A stretch of 64,000 nucleotides of DNA from Ferruginibacter sp. (GCA_025352695.1 JANXSK010000041.1:1-64000), one strand, 5' to 3'; positions 27,550 through 37,885 are shown, numbered from the stretch's first letter. Notes: generated by a model not told the origin, from the sequence alone. Numbers and translations: made by a program.

Positions 27550-28827
27550 ATGGCTTTATTAACATTAATAAATAACATAAAAAGCAAACAAGGGCTAAGG
27601 TCTGCGGGAGTTTATACATTCACAAATTTTTTTACAAAGGGTATCTCTTTTTTACTTATTCCTATTTTTACCAACCCTCGATTTTTAACGCCTACCGATA
27701 ATGGATTATTAAGTTTGTTTAGTAGCTCAGTACTTTTTTTGATGCCTTTTATAGCACTCGGCCTTACACAATCTACCAGCACAGATTTTTTTAAACTTGA
27801 AAAAAAGGAATTTAAAAATTTCTTTACTTCTGGCTTTGCTTTAACCATTATAACAACAGTTCTTGCTTTTATAGTACTTTATTTATTAAAGGATTACCTG
27901 CATTTTAAATATGGCTTTCCAATAAATTTTGTTTGGATAATTCCTGTTGTAACTTTTTTAAATTTCTGTTCAGAACAAATAACAGGCCTTATCAGAAATA
28001 ATGAGCAGCCATTGAAGTATTTGGGCATCGGAATTACAAAAACTGCAGTAGAGTTAGGCATTGCATTGCTACTGATAGTATTATATAAGTACGGCTGGAT
28101 GGGGCGTGTTACTGGTATGGTTGCAGCGCTGGTATTAATTTCGGGATATGCTTTATACTACTTTATCAAAAATGGATACTTGTTTGGAAAAATAAAAGTT
28201 AATTATATTAAAGCGGAGCTACAATATGCTTTTCCTATCATTGTGATGCAGGCTAATATGTTTATCATGAGTTCATCAGATAAATTTTTTTTGGCAAACG
28301 ACCATGCTTTACTGGGAGTTTATACTATTGCCTGCACGTTTGCTTCAGCAATTGTTATTTTTTCAAGTGCATTGATTCAGTATTTTTTCCCAAAAATATT
28401 TTTACTATTGTCTGCTGAAGTTGTTTTGTATCCCAAAATTCGCACACTTTTATTTTACTATTTTGCCGCAATGGTTGGCAGTTTAATTTTATTTATAAGT
28501 TTTGCTTCTTTATTTTATCACCTGTTTATAAATATCAAATACTACGAAGCCTTAAAATATATTTATTTTATTGCAGCAGGTTATTTCTTTTGGACGCTTG
28601 CATCTATATTGTATTCATTTTTGTTGTATTACAAAGAAAAAACAACCATTATCATTCATTCAGTATTGTGCATGATAGTAACAATTACTTCCAATTATTA
28701 TTTTATAAATAAATGGTCGGCTTATGGAGCAGGAATTGCAGTTATGGTAAGCTACTTTATTGTGTTATTGATTACAGTTATTGTTACAAAAAAGTATCTA
28801 AAGAATATATTTCAGTCTAAAAATTAA
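27550..28827 (+). CDS. Wzx-type polysaccharide flippase (second copy)
   Basis: This polytopic protein of 425 aa has about twelve hydrophobic segments and belongs to the MATE/Wzx group of lipid-linked oligosaccharide flippases. The N-terminal LRSAGVYTFTNFFTKGISF and LLIPIFTNPRFLTPTDNG are typical. The long open frame starts with TTG at 27526, but ATG 27550 (MALLTLINN) is the better start. It is followed after 3 nt by the second asnB gene, so a wzx-asnB-GT operon is likely. It shares little sequence with the flippase at 10673-11926 and probably serves a different glycan. Confidence 0.87.
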   Translation: MALLTLINNIKSKQGLRSAGVYTFTNFFTKGISFLLIPIFTNPRFLTPTDNGLLSLFSSSVLFLMPFIALGLTQSTSTDFFKLEKKEFKNFFTSGFALTIITTVLAFIVLYLLKDYLHFKYGFPINFVWIIPVVTFLNFCSEQITGLIRNNEQPLKYLGIGITKTAVELGIALLLIVLYKYGWMGRVTGMVAALVLISGYALYYFIKNGYLFGKIKVNYIKAELQYAFPIIVMQANMFIMSSSDKFFLANDHALLGVYTIACTFASAIVIFSSALIQYFFPKIFLLLSAEVVLYPKIRTLLFYYFAAMVGSLILFISFASLFYHLFINIKYYEALKYIYFIAAGYFFWTLASILYSFLLYYKEKTTIIIHSVLCMIVTITSNYYFINKWSAYGAGIAVMVSYFIVLLITVIVTKKYLKNIFQSKN

Positions 28828-28830
28828 AAT

Positions 28831-30708
28831 ATGTGTGGTATTGCCGGTTACATTTCAACTAATAACGTTTTTTCAAAAGAACAATTGAAGGAAGCTGTAT
28901 CCTGTATCAAATATCGGGGACCAGATGCGGAAGGTTTTTATTTTTCGCCTGATGGCAAGGTTGGTTTAGGGCATCGGCGGTTGTCGATTTTAGATGTATC
29001 TTCTGGCGCTAATCAGCCAATGTTTTCGGGTAATGGTAGATATTGTATTGTATTTAATGGCGAGGTGTACAACTTTATCGAATTAAAAGAACAGTTGGCA
29101 GATAAAGGCGCATCACTTAAAACTACTTCAGATACGGAGGTTATTTTGCAATTGTTTGTTGAAAAAGGACCAACCTGTTTTGGAGGTATGAATGGTATGT
29201 TTGCTTTTGCTATTTTTGATACACAAGAAAAACTATTAACCATTTGCAGAGATCATGTAGGCATTAAGCCATTATTTTTATACCAGGATGATGGGGTACT
29301 CATTTTTGCTTCTGAATTAAAAGTTATTAAATCTTTAATTGGTAAAGAATTATCTATTAATAAAAAAGCTATCCCCTATTTTTTGCACCTTGGTTTTATT
29401 CCACAGCCCTTAACTATTTATAATAAAACTACTAAATTTCCTTCCGCACATTATATTCAAATTTCTGCCAGAGGGGCTTTACTGAATGAGCATACCATAG
29501 TGTTTACTCCATTCTGGAAACTGGAAAATATTTTTGAAACTGAAAAAATAAAGGATGAGTTGGCAGCAAAAAATCAGCTAAAAAAATTATTAATTGATGC
29601 AGTGCAAAAGCAATTAATTAGTGATGTACCGATAGGCACTTTTTTAAGTGGCGGAGTGGATAGCAGTTTGGTTACAGCACTTTCAGCAAAAATTTCTGGT
29701 ACTCAAAAAATAAAAACATTTAGCATTGCCATTGATGAGGGTAAATTTAATGAATCAAAATATGCTGCGCAGGTAGCAGCTCATTTAAAAACAGATCATC
29801 ATGTATTTAATGTAAAAGAAAAAGAAGTAATTGAGCTGGTAGATAAATTATTACCCGCCTATGATGAACCTTTTGCAGATTCGTCTGCATTTCCAACAAT
29901 GATGGTAAGTTGCCTGGCAAAACAGCATGTTACGGTAGCACTCAGCGGAGATGGGGGCGACGAATTATTTCATGGTTACGGGATGTACCAATGGGCAAAA
30001 CGATTGTCTGCACCGCAATGGCAATTTTTAAAAGATCCATTATTTGCTGCTTCCCGCTTGCTGAATAGTAAATACCAGCGAATTGGAAATATGTTTGCGT
30101 ATCCGGATAAGAAGCATATAATAACCCACATATTTTCTCAAGAGCAGTATTATTTTAGAGAACACGAATTATTGGAATTGTTGGTTAATGAAAATTATAA
30201 TTTTGATGAAATAAATACATTGCCAAATTTAGCAAACGATTTAACGGATGCGGAAAGACAATCTTTCTGGGATTTCAATCATTATTTAAAAGATGATTTA
30301 TTGGTAAAAGTAGATAGGGCAAGTATGCAATATTCTTTGGAAACGAGGGTTCCGTTATTGGATTACCGCGTAGTTGAATTTGCATTTAACCTGGATGAAA
30401 AACTTAAAATTAAAAACGGTACGATGAAGTACTTGTTAAAGCAGCTACTTTTTGATTATGTACCCAAAGAAATATTTGAGCGGCCTAAATGGGGGTTTAG
30501 TATACCGTTGGCAAGGTGGCTAAAAACTGATTTAAAATATTTATTAAATAAGTACACCTCCGAAGAAGTTATCACTAAATACGATATTGTACATTTTGAT
30601 ATTGTAGATGACATCAGGCAAAAATATTTAAAAGGTACAGATTATTTATTTAACAGACTTTGGCTTATCATAGTTTTACATTGGTGGCTTGAAGAAAATA
30701 ATAGTTAA
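28831..30708 (+). CDS. asnB: AsnB-type glutamine amidotransferase (second of three)
   Basis: The 625-aa protein has the glutaminase domain with Cys-2 (MCGIAGYIST), IKYRGPDAEGF and VGLGHRRLSILDVSS, and the synthetase domain with FLSGGVDSSLVTALS near residue 270 and LSGDGGDELFHGYG near residue 371. All the key loops look intact. It is joined to the flippase before it by 3 nt and to the glycosyltransferase after it by 1 nt, a strong sign that it works on the glycan of this operon. It is clearly related to the paralogs at 16251 and 34873 but not nearly identical to either. Confidence 0.9.
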   Translation: MCGIAGYISTNNVFSKEQLKEAVSCIKYRGPDAEGFYFSPDGKVGLGHRRLSILDVSSGANQPMFSGNGRYCIVFNGEVYNFIELKEQLADKGASLKTTSDTEVILQLFVEKGPTCFGGMNGMFAFAIFDTQEKLLTICRDHVGIKPLFLYQDDGVLIFASELKVIKSLIGKELSINKKAIPYFLHLGFIPQPLTIYNKTTKFPSAHYIQISARGALLNEHTIVFTPFWKLENIFETEKIKDELAAKNQLKKLLIDAVQKQLISDVPIGTFLSGGVDSSLVTALSAKISGTQKIKTFSIAIDEGKFNESKYAAQVAAHLKTDHHVFNVKEKEVIELVDKLLPAYDEPFADSSAFPTMMVSCLAKQHVTVALSGDGGDELFHGYGMYQWAKRLSAPQWQFLKDPLFAASRLLNSKYQRIGNMFAYPDKKHIITHIFSQEQYYFREHELLELLVNENYNFDEINTLPNLANDLTDAERQSFWDFNHYLKDDLLVKVDRASMQYSLETRVPLLDYRVVEFAFNLDEKLKIKNGTMKYLLKQLLFDYVPKEIFERPKWGFSIPLARWLKTDLKYLLNKYTSEEVITKYDIVHFDIVDDIRQKYLKGTDYLFNRLWLIIVLHWWLEENNS

Positions 30709-30709
30709 A

Positions 30710-31954
30710 ATGGCTGATAAAAAAGTACTCTTTATATCCTACGATGGCATGACGGATCCGCTAGGCCAAAGTCAGGTAATTCCTTATTTATCCAATCTCA
30801 CCAAATATGGGTACACTTTTACCATACTCAGTTGCGATAAACCTGATAAGTATGCTGCCAATAAAGAATATGTAGAAAAATTGATTGCACTTTTTCCTAT
30901 TAAATGGGTATCAATACCATATCACAAAAACCCTCCCGTACTTTCTTCTGTGTATGATTTTTATGCATTAAAAAAGACTGCAAAAAAATTACAGTATAGC
31001 AATCATTTTGATATGGTGCATACTCGTCCGGGCTTACCAAGCTTGGTTGCTATTTATATGAAAAACAAATTCGGAATAAAATTTTTAAATGATATAAGAG
31101 GTTTTTGGGCAGATGAAAGAGTAGATGGCGGTATTTGGAATTTGCGAAATCCAATATTTAAAATTGTATATAAATTTTTTAAGCGGCATGAATATGATTG
31201 TCTGATTAAGGCAGATTATTCAATCTGCCTTACCTACAAAGGCCGGGATGTATTACATTCAAATAAAAATATTGCTAACCAACCCATTCCAATTGAGGTA
31301 ATTCCATGTAGTGTAGATTTGGAGTTGTTCAACGCTAATAAAGTTGACCTGTTGCTTAAAGAAAAATTTAAGGCGGAGTTAAAAATCAAGGAAACTGATT
31401 TTATAATAAGTTATCTCGGTTCAATCGGTGGTTGGTATTTAACAGCTGAAATGATGCGGTTTTGTAAAATGGTTAGCGATAAAATACCTACTGCAAAATT
31501 CCTATTTATTTCTCCACATAGTTATGCGGTAATAAATAGGGCTGCCAAAAAATGGCACCTTGCACCAGATAAAATAATTGCAAAGCAGGGTAAAAGACAC
31601 GAAGTACCAGTATTATTATCTTTTAGTAATTACTCCTTGTTTTTTATTAAACCATGCCATTCAAAACTATCTTCTTCGCCTACAAAACATGGAGAAATAA
31701 TGGCTATGGGGATACCCGTAATTACCAACAGTGGTGTTGGCGATGTAGCTGAAATTGTTACAAAATACAATGCCGGTTATCTATTAAATGATTTTTCAGA
31801 GGAATCATTTACTGAAGTAATTGAAAAGATAAACGATGGGAACTTATTTGACAAAGTATTAATACGTGCCGGTGCAAAAGACTTTTATGCACTTGAAACG
31901 GCTGTTGAAAGATATAAAAAGATATATGATCACATATTTGCATCACGAAAGTGA
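30710..31954 (+). CDS. GT4-family glycosyltransferase
   Basis: This is a GT-B enzyme of 414 aa. The N-terminal VLFISYDGMTDPLGQSQVIP, containing the LGQSQ segment, is shared by a GT4 branch common in Bacteroidota polysaccharide loci. The donor half has ISYLGSIGGWYLTAEM and then KHGEIMAMGIPVITNSGVGD near residue 337. The open frame runs from 30689 inside asnB, but ATG 30710, 1 nt after the asnB stop, fits best. Specificity is unknown. Confidence 0.87.
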   Translation: MADKKVLFISYDGMTDPLGQSQVIPYLSNLTKYGYTFTILSCDKPDKYAANKEYVEKLIALFPIKWVSIPYHKNPPVLSSVYDFYALKKTAKKLQYSNHFDMVHTRPGLPSLVAIYMKNKFGIKFLNDIRGFWADERVDGGIWNLRNPIFKIVYKFFKRHEYDCLIKADYSICLTYKGRDVLHSNKNIANQPIPIEVIPCSVDLELFNANKVDLLLKEKFKAELKIKETDFIISYLGSIGGWYLTAEMMRFCKMVSDKIPTAKFLFISPHSYAVINRAAKKWHLAPDKIIAKQGKRHEVPVLLSFSNYSLFFIKPCHSKLSSSPTKHGEIMAMGIPVITNSGVGDVAEIVTKYNAGYLLNDFSEESFTEVIEKINDGNLFDKVLIRAGAKDFYALETAVERYKKIYDHIFASRK

Positions 31955-32178
31955 CTGCTCAAATCTAATGCCTTACAGCTTATTATAATTTTTCTTTTTT
32001 CCTTTGCAGTTTAAATAATAAATGACCTTTTAGAACGTTTTTACAAAGTATAGCTAACCAAATAAAAGATGTACGCACTTTTTATTATGAGCTTTACTAT
32101 TAGGATAGTATAAAAAGTACTTAAAAGTACCAGTTTATTTTACAATTGGTTATACCGTATCGAATTAGATTACAAGTA

Positions 32179-33375
32179 ATGAAAAATAGTAATAAGGAAA
32201 TTTTAATGATCGTTCAGTATCCGGAAAATGTTTCCCCATGCCAACGTTTTCGATTTGAATTGTACAAAGACTTACTTGCAAAAAATGGATACTCGGTTAC
32301 TACAAAACCCTTTCTAGATAAAAAAGGATATGAAGTTGTACACCAGTATGGATTTTTCTTTAAAAAAATAATGGCTCTTTTAAAAGGGTTTATTGGTCGT
32401 TTTTTATTAATATTCCACATGGGTAAATATAATTTTATATTACTACAAAGGGAATTTGCACCTGTTGGTCCACCAATTTTTGAATGGCTGTTTATGAAGC
32501 TATTTCACAAAAAGCTAATCTACGATTTTGATGATGCAATATGGATTCCATCAGTTTCTGAACAAAACAGTTTAGCAGGTAATTTTAAAAATGCACAAAA
32601 AGTTAAAGATATCTGCAAATGGGCTTACAAAATTAGTGGAGGCAACGAATATCTATGTAATTATGCGAGACAATATAACAACAACGTTGTTTATAATCCT
32701 ACCTGTTTAGATACTGAAAATAGGTATAATGTATTAGCCAATCACGATGTGGAAAAAATTACTATAGTCTGGACGGGAAGCTTTTCTACCCTAAAATATT
32801 TAAACATTGTTGAAAATGTTTTAAAGCAATTACAAGAAAAATATGATTTTAATATAAAAATAATTTGTAATCAAAAACCTTCACTTAACCTTAAAAATGT
32901 ACAATATGTTGAATGGACTGAAGCAAATGAAGTTTCTGAATTAGCAGCTTGCCAAATAGGACTGATGCCGCTAACCCATGATGAATGGAGCGAAGGAAAA
33001 TGTGGCTTTAAATTAATTCAATACCTGTCATTGGGCATACCTGCAGTTTCATCCTCTGTAGGTGTAAATAAAAAAATTATTGAACAAGGTGTAAATGGTT
33101 ATTTTGCTGATGTTGATCAGGATTGGTATAACTGCATTGAAAAATTAATGCTGGACATTGATATACGAAAAAAAATGGGATTAGCAGGCAGGCAAAAAAT
33201 AATTGATCTATACAGCCTGCAATCAAATAAAAATAATTTTTTAAGTTTGTTTAATAATAATGAATCAGCTTTTCTTACGATCATTCCTTCAAATTATTCA
33301 ACAAATATTTATTGGCGTAAACTGGTAAATATTAAAACCTTTTCTTTTAATTTATTTAGAAAAGAAATGCTTTAA
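32179..33375 (+). CDS. GT4-family glycosyltransferase
   Basis: The 398-aa protein is a GT-B type enzyme with an N-terminal EILMIVQYPENVSPCQRFRF, a YDFDDAIW motif near residue 118 that is shared by a sub-branch of GT4, and FKLIQYLSLGIPAVSSSVGV near residue 280 in the donor site. ATG 32179 is preferred over TTG 32146, which would add 11 residues that do not belong to the fold. A 224-nt spacer with a short GTACTT/AAGTAC palindrome lies upstream, so it may have its own promoter. It converges on the next gene, 34 nt away. Confidence 0.85.
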   Translation: MKNSNKEILMIVQYPENVSPCQRFRFELYKDLLAKNGYSVTTKPFLDKKGYEVVHQYGFFFKKIMALLKGFIGRFLLIFHMGKYNFILLQREFAPVGPPIFEWLFMKLFHKKLIYDFDDAIWIPSVSEQNSLAGNFKNAQKVKDICKWAYKISGGNEYLCNYARQYNNNVVYNPTCLDTENRYNVLANHDVEKITIVWTGSFSTLKYLNIVENVLKQLQEKYDFNIKIICNQKPSLNLKNVQYVEWTEANEVSELAACQIGLMPLTHDEWSEGKCGFKLIQYLSLGIPAVSSSVGVNKKIIEQGVNGYFADVDQDWYNCIEKLMLDIDIRKKMGLAGRQKIIDLYSLQSNKNNFLSLFNNNESAFLTIIPSNYSTNIYWRKLVNIKTFSFNLFRKEML

Positions 33376-33409
33376 ATGGATCTTTATTTTTAGTTATTAC
33401 AAAATTCAA

Positions 33410-34747
33410 TTAGCTAACAACTACATTTTTTATTTTACTTTTCTTTTTTGGAATAGCCTCTAATATTAAAAAAATTGCAATAATATAAAAAGGCATGCAA
33501 GGAATTTTGTATCGAACCAGTGTACCAAAATTAAGTGTTGTAGCACCTATAAATATGGCAAATACGATAGAATAAAAAAAGCAAAAAAACACCATCGAAT
33601 TCGTAAATATTGTTTTGAAAAATCTTAAAGGGCCAGCTCTTAAAAATACATAGAGAGTAAGTAACATTAAAGCAAGACTTTCTACAGAAGACATGAGCGT
33701 AGAGATTTTTTTAGATTCCCAAAGAAACGGGCGGAAAAAAGTAGCAATTATTGCAGCAGGCGTCATTTTTAATAAACTGCTCATAGTGCCATTATATTCC
33801 ACACCTAAGGAGAAAGAAGATTCAGCTCCGTCGGCCATATTTATAAAATTTGTTTGCTGGGTTTTAACAGATTCGGTTATTTTATCTATGGCAAAAAAAC
33901 CAAGTTGTTCTTTTAAAGTATCAGCTAATGCAAACAGTCCAAAAATACTACTAGACAGTATTATAATCCCCAATGTAATTTTAGAAATGTTGCTTTTTAG
34001 TAGTTTTAGATTGTTTAAAATTAGGTATAAACCAAAAAACGGCAGGTAACAAATAACGATGTACATTTTTACAATATAAAGAATGTAAGTTGCAGCAATA
34101 GCAATGATTATATTCTTAATCAATGATTGTCTTTTTTCAAAAATGCAATAGAGTGCATAAGTTAGCCATCCAAGCATACAAATGCAAATGGGATCTTTTA
34201 GTACACCCGAACTCCAAAAAATAAGTGTAGGCAAATAAATAATTGCAATGGCTAATTTTTTATGTAATTGTGGATAATGCTCGTTAAAGAATTTGTATAA
34301 ACGCCATATTCCACTGTAAGCAATCATAGAAAAACAAAGGTTAATAAGCAGGTATTTTCCAAACGTTACAAAGGAAAGTATTGCCACCAATCTGGTTATA
34401 AGAAAATTACTTTCTAATTTAAAAGCGCCTATATTTTCCGGATCAAGTAAAAGGTTTTCATCGTAATTTATACCCGGCGTAAAAAGTAAATGTATATTAT
34501 TAACCGGATCTTTTAAAATTAGTTGGTATAAATGATACCCTTCGGGATAATACAACGAAGTGCTATCGCCGGGTGTTATGTAAACAAAAAAGATGGTAAA
34601 AGCGATACTACTAAATACCCTTATCCAAAAGCCATGGGTAAGATGTTTTTTTAAATATGGATCGTTAATATTTTTTCGTTTGGTCGAAAAAAACAAATGA
34701 AAAATAAAAACATAGAGTGGAAATAATATGAAGTCTGTAAAACCCAT
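33410..34747 (-). CDS. Polytopic membrane protein, polymerase or GT-C candidate (second copy)
   Basis: The 445-aa protein has about ten hydrophobic segments. It matches the protein at 21934-23277 in layout and in several places: both have GTY/GKYLxI after the fourth helix, a GVLKDPICICMLG-type stretch, SVESLALMLLTLYVFLR, and TTLNFGTLVRYKIPCMPFYI near the C-terminus. It has no enzyme motif that I recognise. Within a locus that has two flippases, two such proteins are natural candidates for the two Wzy-type polymerases. The gene is divergent from the third asnB gene. Confidence 0.7.
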   Translation of the reverse strand: MGFTDFILFPLYVFIFHLFFSTKRKNINDPYLKKHLTHGFWIRVFSSIAFTIFFVYITPGDSTSLYYPEGYHLYQLILKDPVNNIHLLFTPGINYDENLLLDPENIGAFKLESNFLITRLVAILSFVTFGKYLLINLCFSMIAYSGIWRLYKFFNEHYPQLHKKLAIAIIYLPTLIFWSSGVLKDPICICMLGWLTYALYCIFEKRQSLIKNIIIAIAATYILYIVKMYIVICYLPFFGLYLILNNLKLLKSNISKITLGIIILSSSIFGLFALADTLKEQLGFFAIDKITESVKTQQTNFINMADGAESSFSLGVEYNGTMSSLLKMTPAAIIATFFRPFLWESKKISTLMSSVESLALMLLTLYVFLRAGPLRFFKTIFTNSMVFFCFFYSIVFAIFIGATTLNFGTLVRYKIPCMPFYIIAIFLILEAIPKKKSKIKNVVVS

Positions 34748-34872
34748 TCTTTTTTAATCAGAATACTGTTTTTAAGTGAGCATGAACGATGTTTACCAAC
34801 AAATTTATCCCAAATTATCATCTGCTATTCAATAATATAGAGTTATTTTGCCCATACTAAAGATAGTGTTAT

Positions 34873-36714
34873 ATGTGTGGTATTGCAGGCTCAATAAATT
34901 TTAAATTATCTTATCAGAATATTAATCAAAACCTGTTTCACCGTGGGCCAGATGAACAAAATGGTTTTATGGTGGATAATGTTGACTTTTATCACCTGCG
35001 TTTATCTATTTTGGACATTGAAGGGGGCAAGCAACCGATGCACTTAAATGATCGGTACACCATCATTTTTAATGGAGAAATTTATAATCATGCTGAAATA
35101 AGAATAAGCCTTCATCTAAAAGGTAATAGTACTTCAGATACAGAAACCATCTTACTATTATACCAAAAATATGGGATTGATTTGTTGCAGTACCTGGAAG
35201 GAATGTTTGCATTTGCAATTTATGATAGGCAGGAAAAAAAGTTATTTATCGCCCGGGACAGAGCAGGAAAAAAGCCACTTTATTATTTTAGTGATGGTGA
35301 AAAAATTATTTTTGCCAGCGAATTAAATTGTTTGAAGGGCTTATTGCCAGTGCAGATTGAGACTGACCATTTTTATCACTACCTGCGATTGGGTTCATTT
35401 TACGGATCACTAACGCCTTATAAAAATGTTACGGAATTAAGTGCAGGACACTTTTTGATAATTGATTGTACTACACTGCACATCACAAAAAAATGCTGGT
35501 GGAGTATAAATAATTTTTATTTACAAACGCATAGAGATAGTTTTGAAGAGAGTCTGGAAAAGGTAGATAGCTATTTAAATACTGCAGTGAAAAGGCGAGT
35601 AGAATCGAGTGATTTGGAGGTAGGTAGTTTTTTAAGTGGCGGTATTGATAGTGGTTTAACTACTGCCATTGCCAGCCAATATAAAAGTAATATAAAAACT
35701 TTTACAGTTTCATTTGATGGAGAATATGATGAAGCGCCATTGGCAAAACTAGTAGCTAAAAAATACGAAACCAATCACACTGAAATAAAGATTTCTTTTG
35801 ATCATCTTAAAAATGACCTTGAAAAAATTTGTTGTAATTATGGTGAGCCATTCTTTGATAGTTCTGCTATACCCAGTTATTATGTAAGTGCTGCTGCAAA
35901 AAAATACCTTACAGTAATTTTAAATGGCGATGGGGCAGATGAATTATTTGGAGGGTATAGACGGTATGTACCGTTTGCAAAGTATGATTTTTTTAAAAGT
36001 AATATAGTCATTAAAAATGTAGCTATGCTTGCTAAAAATCTATTATCTCCGGGTAATAATAAAAAATCAGGATATAATTATTTTTACAGGCTTCTTTCTT
36101 TGGCATCTAAAAATAGTGTTGAAATTTATTTGTCTGCAGGGGTGGATATTATGGAGAATTATGAGACCAATATCCGAGCAAATGGAATTGATTATTTGCA
36201 TACAATGCGGGCTGATTTTAATACAATCGCTCATACAAATATTAGTGGTTTACGAAAGATAATGAACATGGATTTTAATACCACGTTGTTTAGTGATTTG
36301 TTAGTGAAAATGGACATTGCCAATATGGCTAATTCATTGGAAGGCCGCAGTCCTTTTTTATGTAAAGAGTTGCTGGAATATGCTCCTGGTATGAACGATG
36401 GATATAAAATAAAAGGAAGCACAACAAAATACTTATTAAGGCAGTTATCGAAAAAATACCTGCCGCAGGAATTAATCAATCAACCAAAAAGAGGTTTTGA
36501 AATACCTTTAAAAAACTGGGTAGAACAGGAATTAAAAGAAGTGGTATACGATTACCTTACTTCGCCAGGGGCGCTTAGCAGACAGTTTATAAAACACCAA
36601 TTTTTAGACGGCTTATTAAATAATACAATAAAAATTTCGGCAGAAAAAAGGGCAAAAATTTTATGGACGCTGTTGAGCATGGAAATATGGTATAAAAAGA
36701 CTTATTTGCAATAA
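34873..36714 (+). CDS. asnB: AsnB-type glutamine amidotransferase (third of three)
   Basis: The 613-aa protein again has Cys-2 (MCGIAGSIN), HRGPDEQNGF, LRLSILDIEGGKQPM in the glutaminase domain, and SFLSGGIDSGLTTAIASQ near residue 255 and LNGDGADELFGGYRRY near residue 356 in the synthetase domain. It is a little shorter at the N-terminal domain than its two paralogs. The following glycosyltransferase starts on the very next base after its stop, so they are translationally coupled. The same asnB-GT4 order is seen at 28831-31954. Confidence 0.9.
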   Translation: MCGIAGSINFKLSYQNINQNLFHRGPDEQNGFMVDNVDFYHLRLSILDIEGGKQPMHLNDRYTIIFNGEIYNHAEIRISLHLKGNSTSDTETILLLYQKYGIDLLQYLEGMFAFAIYDRQEKKLFIARDRAGKKPLYYFSDGEKIIFASELNCLKGLLPVQIETDHFYHYLRLGSFYGSLTPYKNVTELSAGHFLIIDCTTLHITKKCWWSINNFYLQTHRDSFEESLEKVDSYLNTAVKRRVESSDLEVGSFLSGGIDSGLTTAIASQYKSNIKTFTVSFDGEYDEAPLAKLVAKKYETNHTEIKISFDHLKNDLEKICCNYGEPFFDSSAIPSYYVSAAAKKYLTVILNGDGADELFGGYRRYVPFAKYDFFKSNIVIKNVAMLAKNLLSPGNNKKSGYNYFYRLLSLASKNSVEIYLSAGVDIMENYETNIRANGIDYLHTMRADFNTIAHTNISGLRKIMNMDFNTTLFSDLLVKMDIANMANSLEGRSPFLCKELLEYAPGMNDGYKIKGSTTKYLLRQLSKKYLPQELINQPKRGFEIPLKNWVEQELKEVVYDYLTSPGALSRQFIKHQFLDGLLNNTIKISAEKRAKILWTLLSMEIWYKKTYLQ

Positions 36715-37881
36715 ATGAATTACCCCCTTGTTAAGAAGAAAAAAATTTTGCATACCACTACCCGGTTGGTTTTAGGAGGAGGTGTAGAAAAAAATATTTA
36801 TTACACAGTTAAAACACTTGCTGATGACTTTGAGTTTCATCTAAGTTGTGGTGCTGGTTTTAAAGATGATTTGTTTGAGAATCATCCGGAAGTTAAAATT
36901 ATTATTTGTCCATATCTGATAAATTCCATTCATCCATTAAAAGATTTAAAAGCACTTTGGTTTTACTACTGGCTTATTCGCAAGGAGAAGTATGACATTG
37001 TTCACACCCACGAAACAAAGGCAAGTTTTATTACAAAATTAGCTGCCTGGCTCGCACGTTGTCCATATGTAATTTATGGCTTGCATGGCGTTACTTTTAA
37101 TGATCCAATGAGTAGTTTTAAAAGAAAGTTTTACATATTGTTGGAAAAACTAACCATTGGTTGCGCAGATATTATTGTAGCTGTCGGTAATGATACTATT
37201 GAAGCCTATCATAAAGAAAACATAGGAAAAAATATCCCTTTTGAGGTAGTAAGAAGCGGTATTGATATTGATGGCTATTTAAGCGAGGCAATACAGACGG
37301 TAGAAGGAAAATTGCAGTTTAGAAAGAAGCTAGGAATGAATGCGGAAGATATTGTAATGATTACAGTAGGCAGATTTTCTAATTCAAAAGCACAGCGCTA
37401 TGCCATTCAGGCTTTTGCAGCTTTACAAAAAAAGTATACCTACCTAAAGTTTTTACTGATTGGTGAAGGGGAGATGCTGGATGAGTGTAAAGCCCTTGTA
37501 AAAACACTGAAAATACTTGATGGTAGTATTTATTTTTTGGGGTACCAACAGGATATCCCAAAGTATTTATCCATTAGTGATCTTTTTATCTTTACTTCAT
37601 TACGAGAAGGATTACCTAGGGTTATTGTGGAGGCATCTTTACTTAAAGTACCGGTAGTTACATTTGAAGTTGAAGGTGCTAAAGAAGTGTTGGAAAATGA
37701 AAAAAGTGGATTTATTGTGCCACAGACTAATTTAGATGAATTAATTTCAAAAACAGAACAGCTAATTTTACATCCGGCATTGCGACAAACTTTTGGTAAA
37801 AGTTCATATGATCATGTTATTCAATTATGGGATATGCGGATTATGGCTCAAAAGTTGTACAAAATTTACAACCGAAATTAA
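36715..37881 (+). CDS. GT4-family glycosyltransferase
   Basis: The 388-aa GT-B enzyme begins KKILHTTTRLVLGGGVEKNI, with the glycine-rich family 4 loop. It has VHTHETKASFITKLAAWLA and LHGVTFNDP in the acceptor half, ITVGRFSNSKAQRYAIQAF at the start of the donor half and LREGLPRVIVEASLLKVPVV near residue 294. It directly abuts the third asnB gene and is followed after 4 nt by a polysaccharide deacetylase gene, so the three are probably one translational unit. Confidence 0.9.
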   Translation: MNYPLVKKKKILHTTTRLVLGGGVEKNIYYTVKTLADDFEFHLSCGAGFKDDLFENHPEVKIIICPYLINSIHPLKDLKALWFYYWLIRKEKYDIVHTHETKASFITKLAAWLARCPYVIYGLHGVTFNDPMSSFKRKFYILLEKLTIGCADIIVAVGNDTIEAYHKENIGKNIPFEVVRSGIDIDGYLSEAIQTVEGKLQFRKKLGMNAEDIVMITVGRFSNSKAQRYAIQAFAALQKKYTYLKFLLIGEGEMLDECKALVKTLKILDGSIYFLGYQQDIPKYLSISDLFIFTSLREGLPRVIVEASLLKVPVVTFEVEGAKEVLENEKSGFIVPQTNLDELISKTEQLILHPALRQTFGKSSYDHVIQLWDMRIMAQKLYKIYNRN

Positions 37882-37885
37882 GGGA

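Noticed and set aside
32113..32126. GTACTT/AAGTAC palindrome upstream of the GT4 gene at 32179 as an operator
   Set aside because: Six-base arms in very AT-rich DNA are expected by chance and no second copy was seen.
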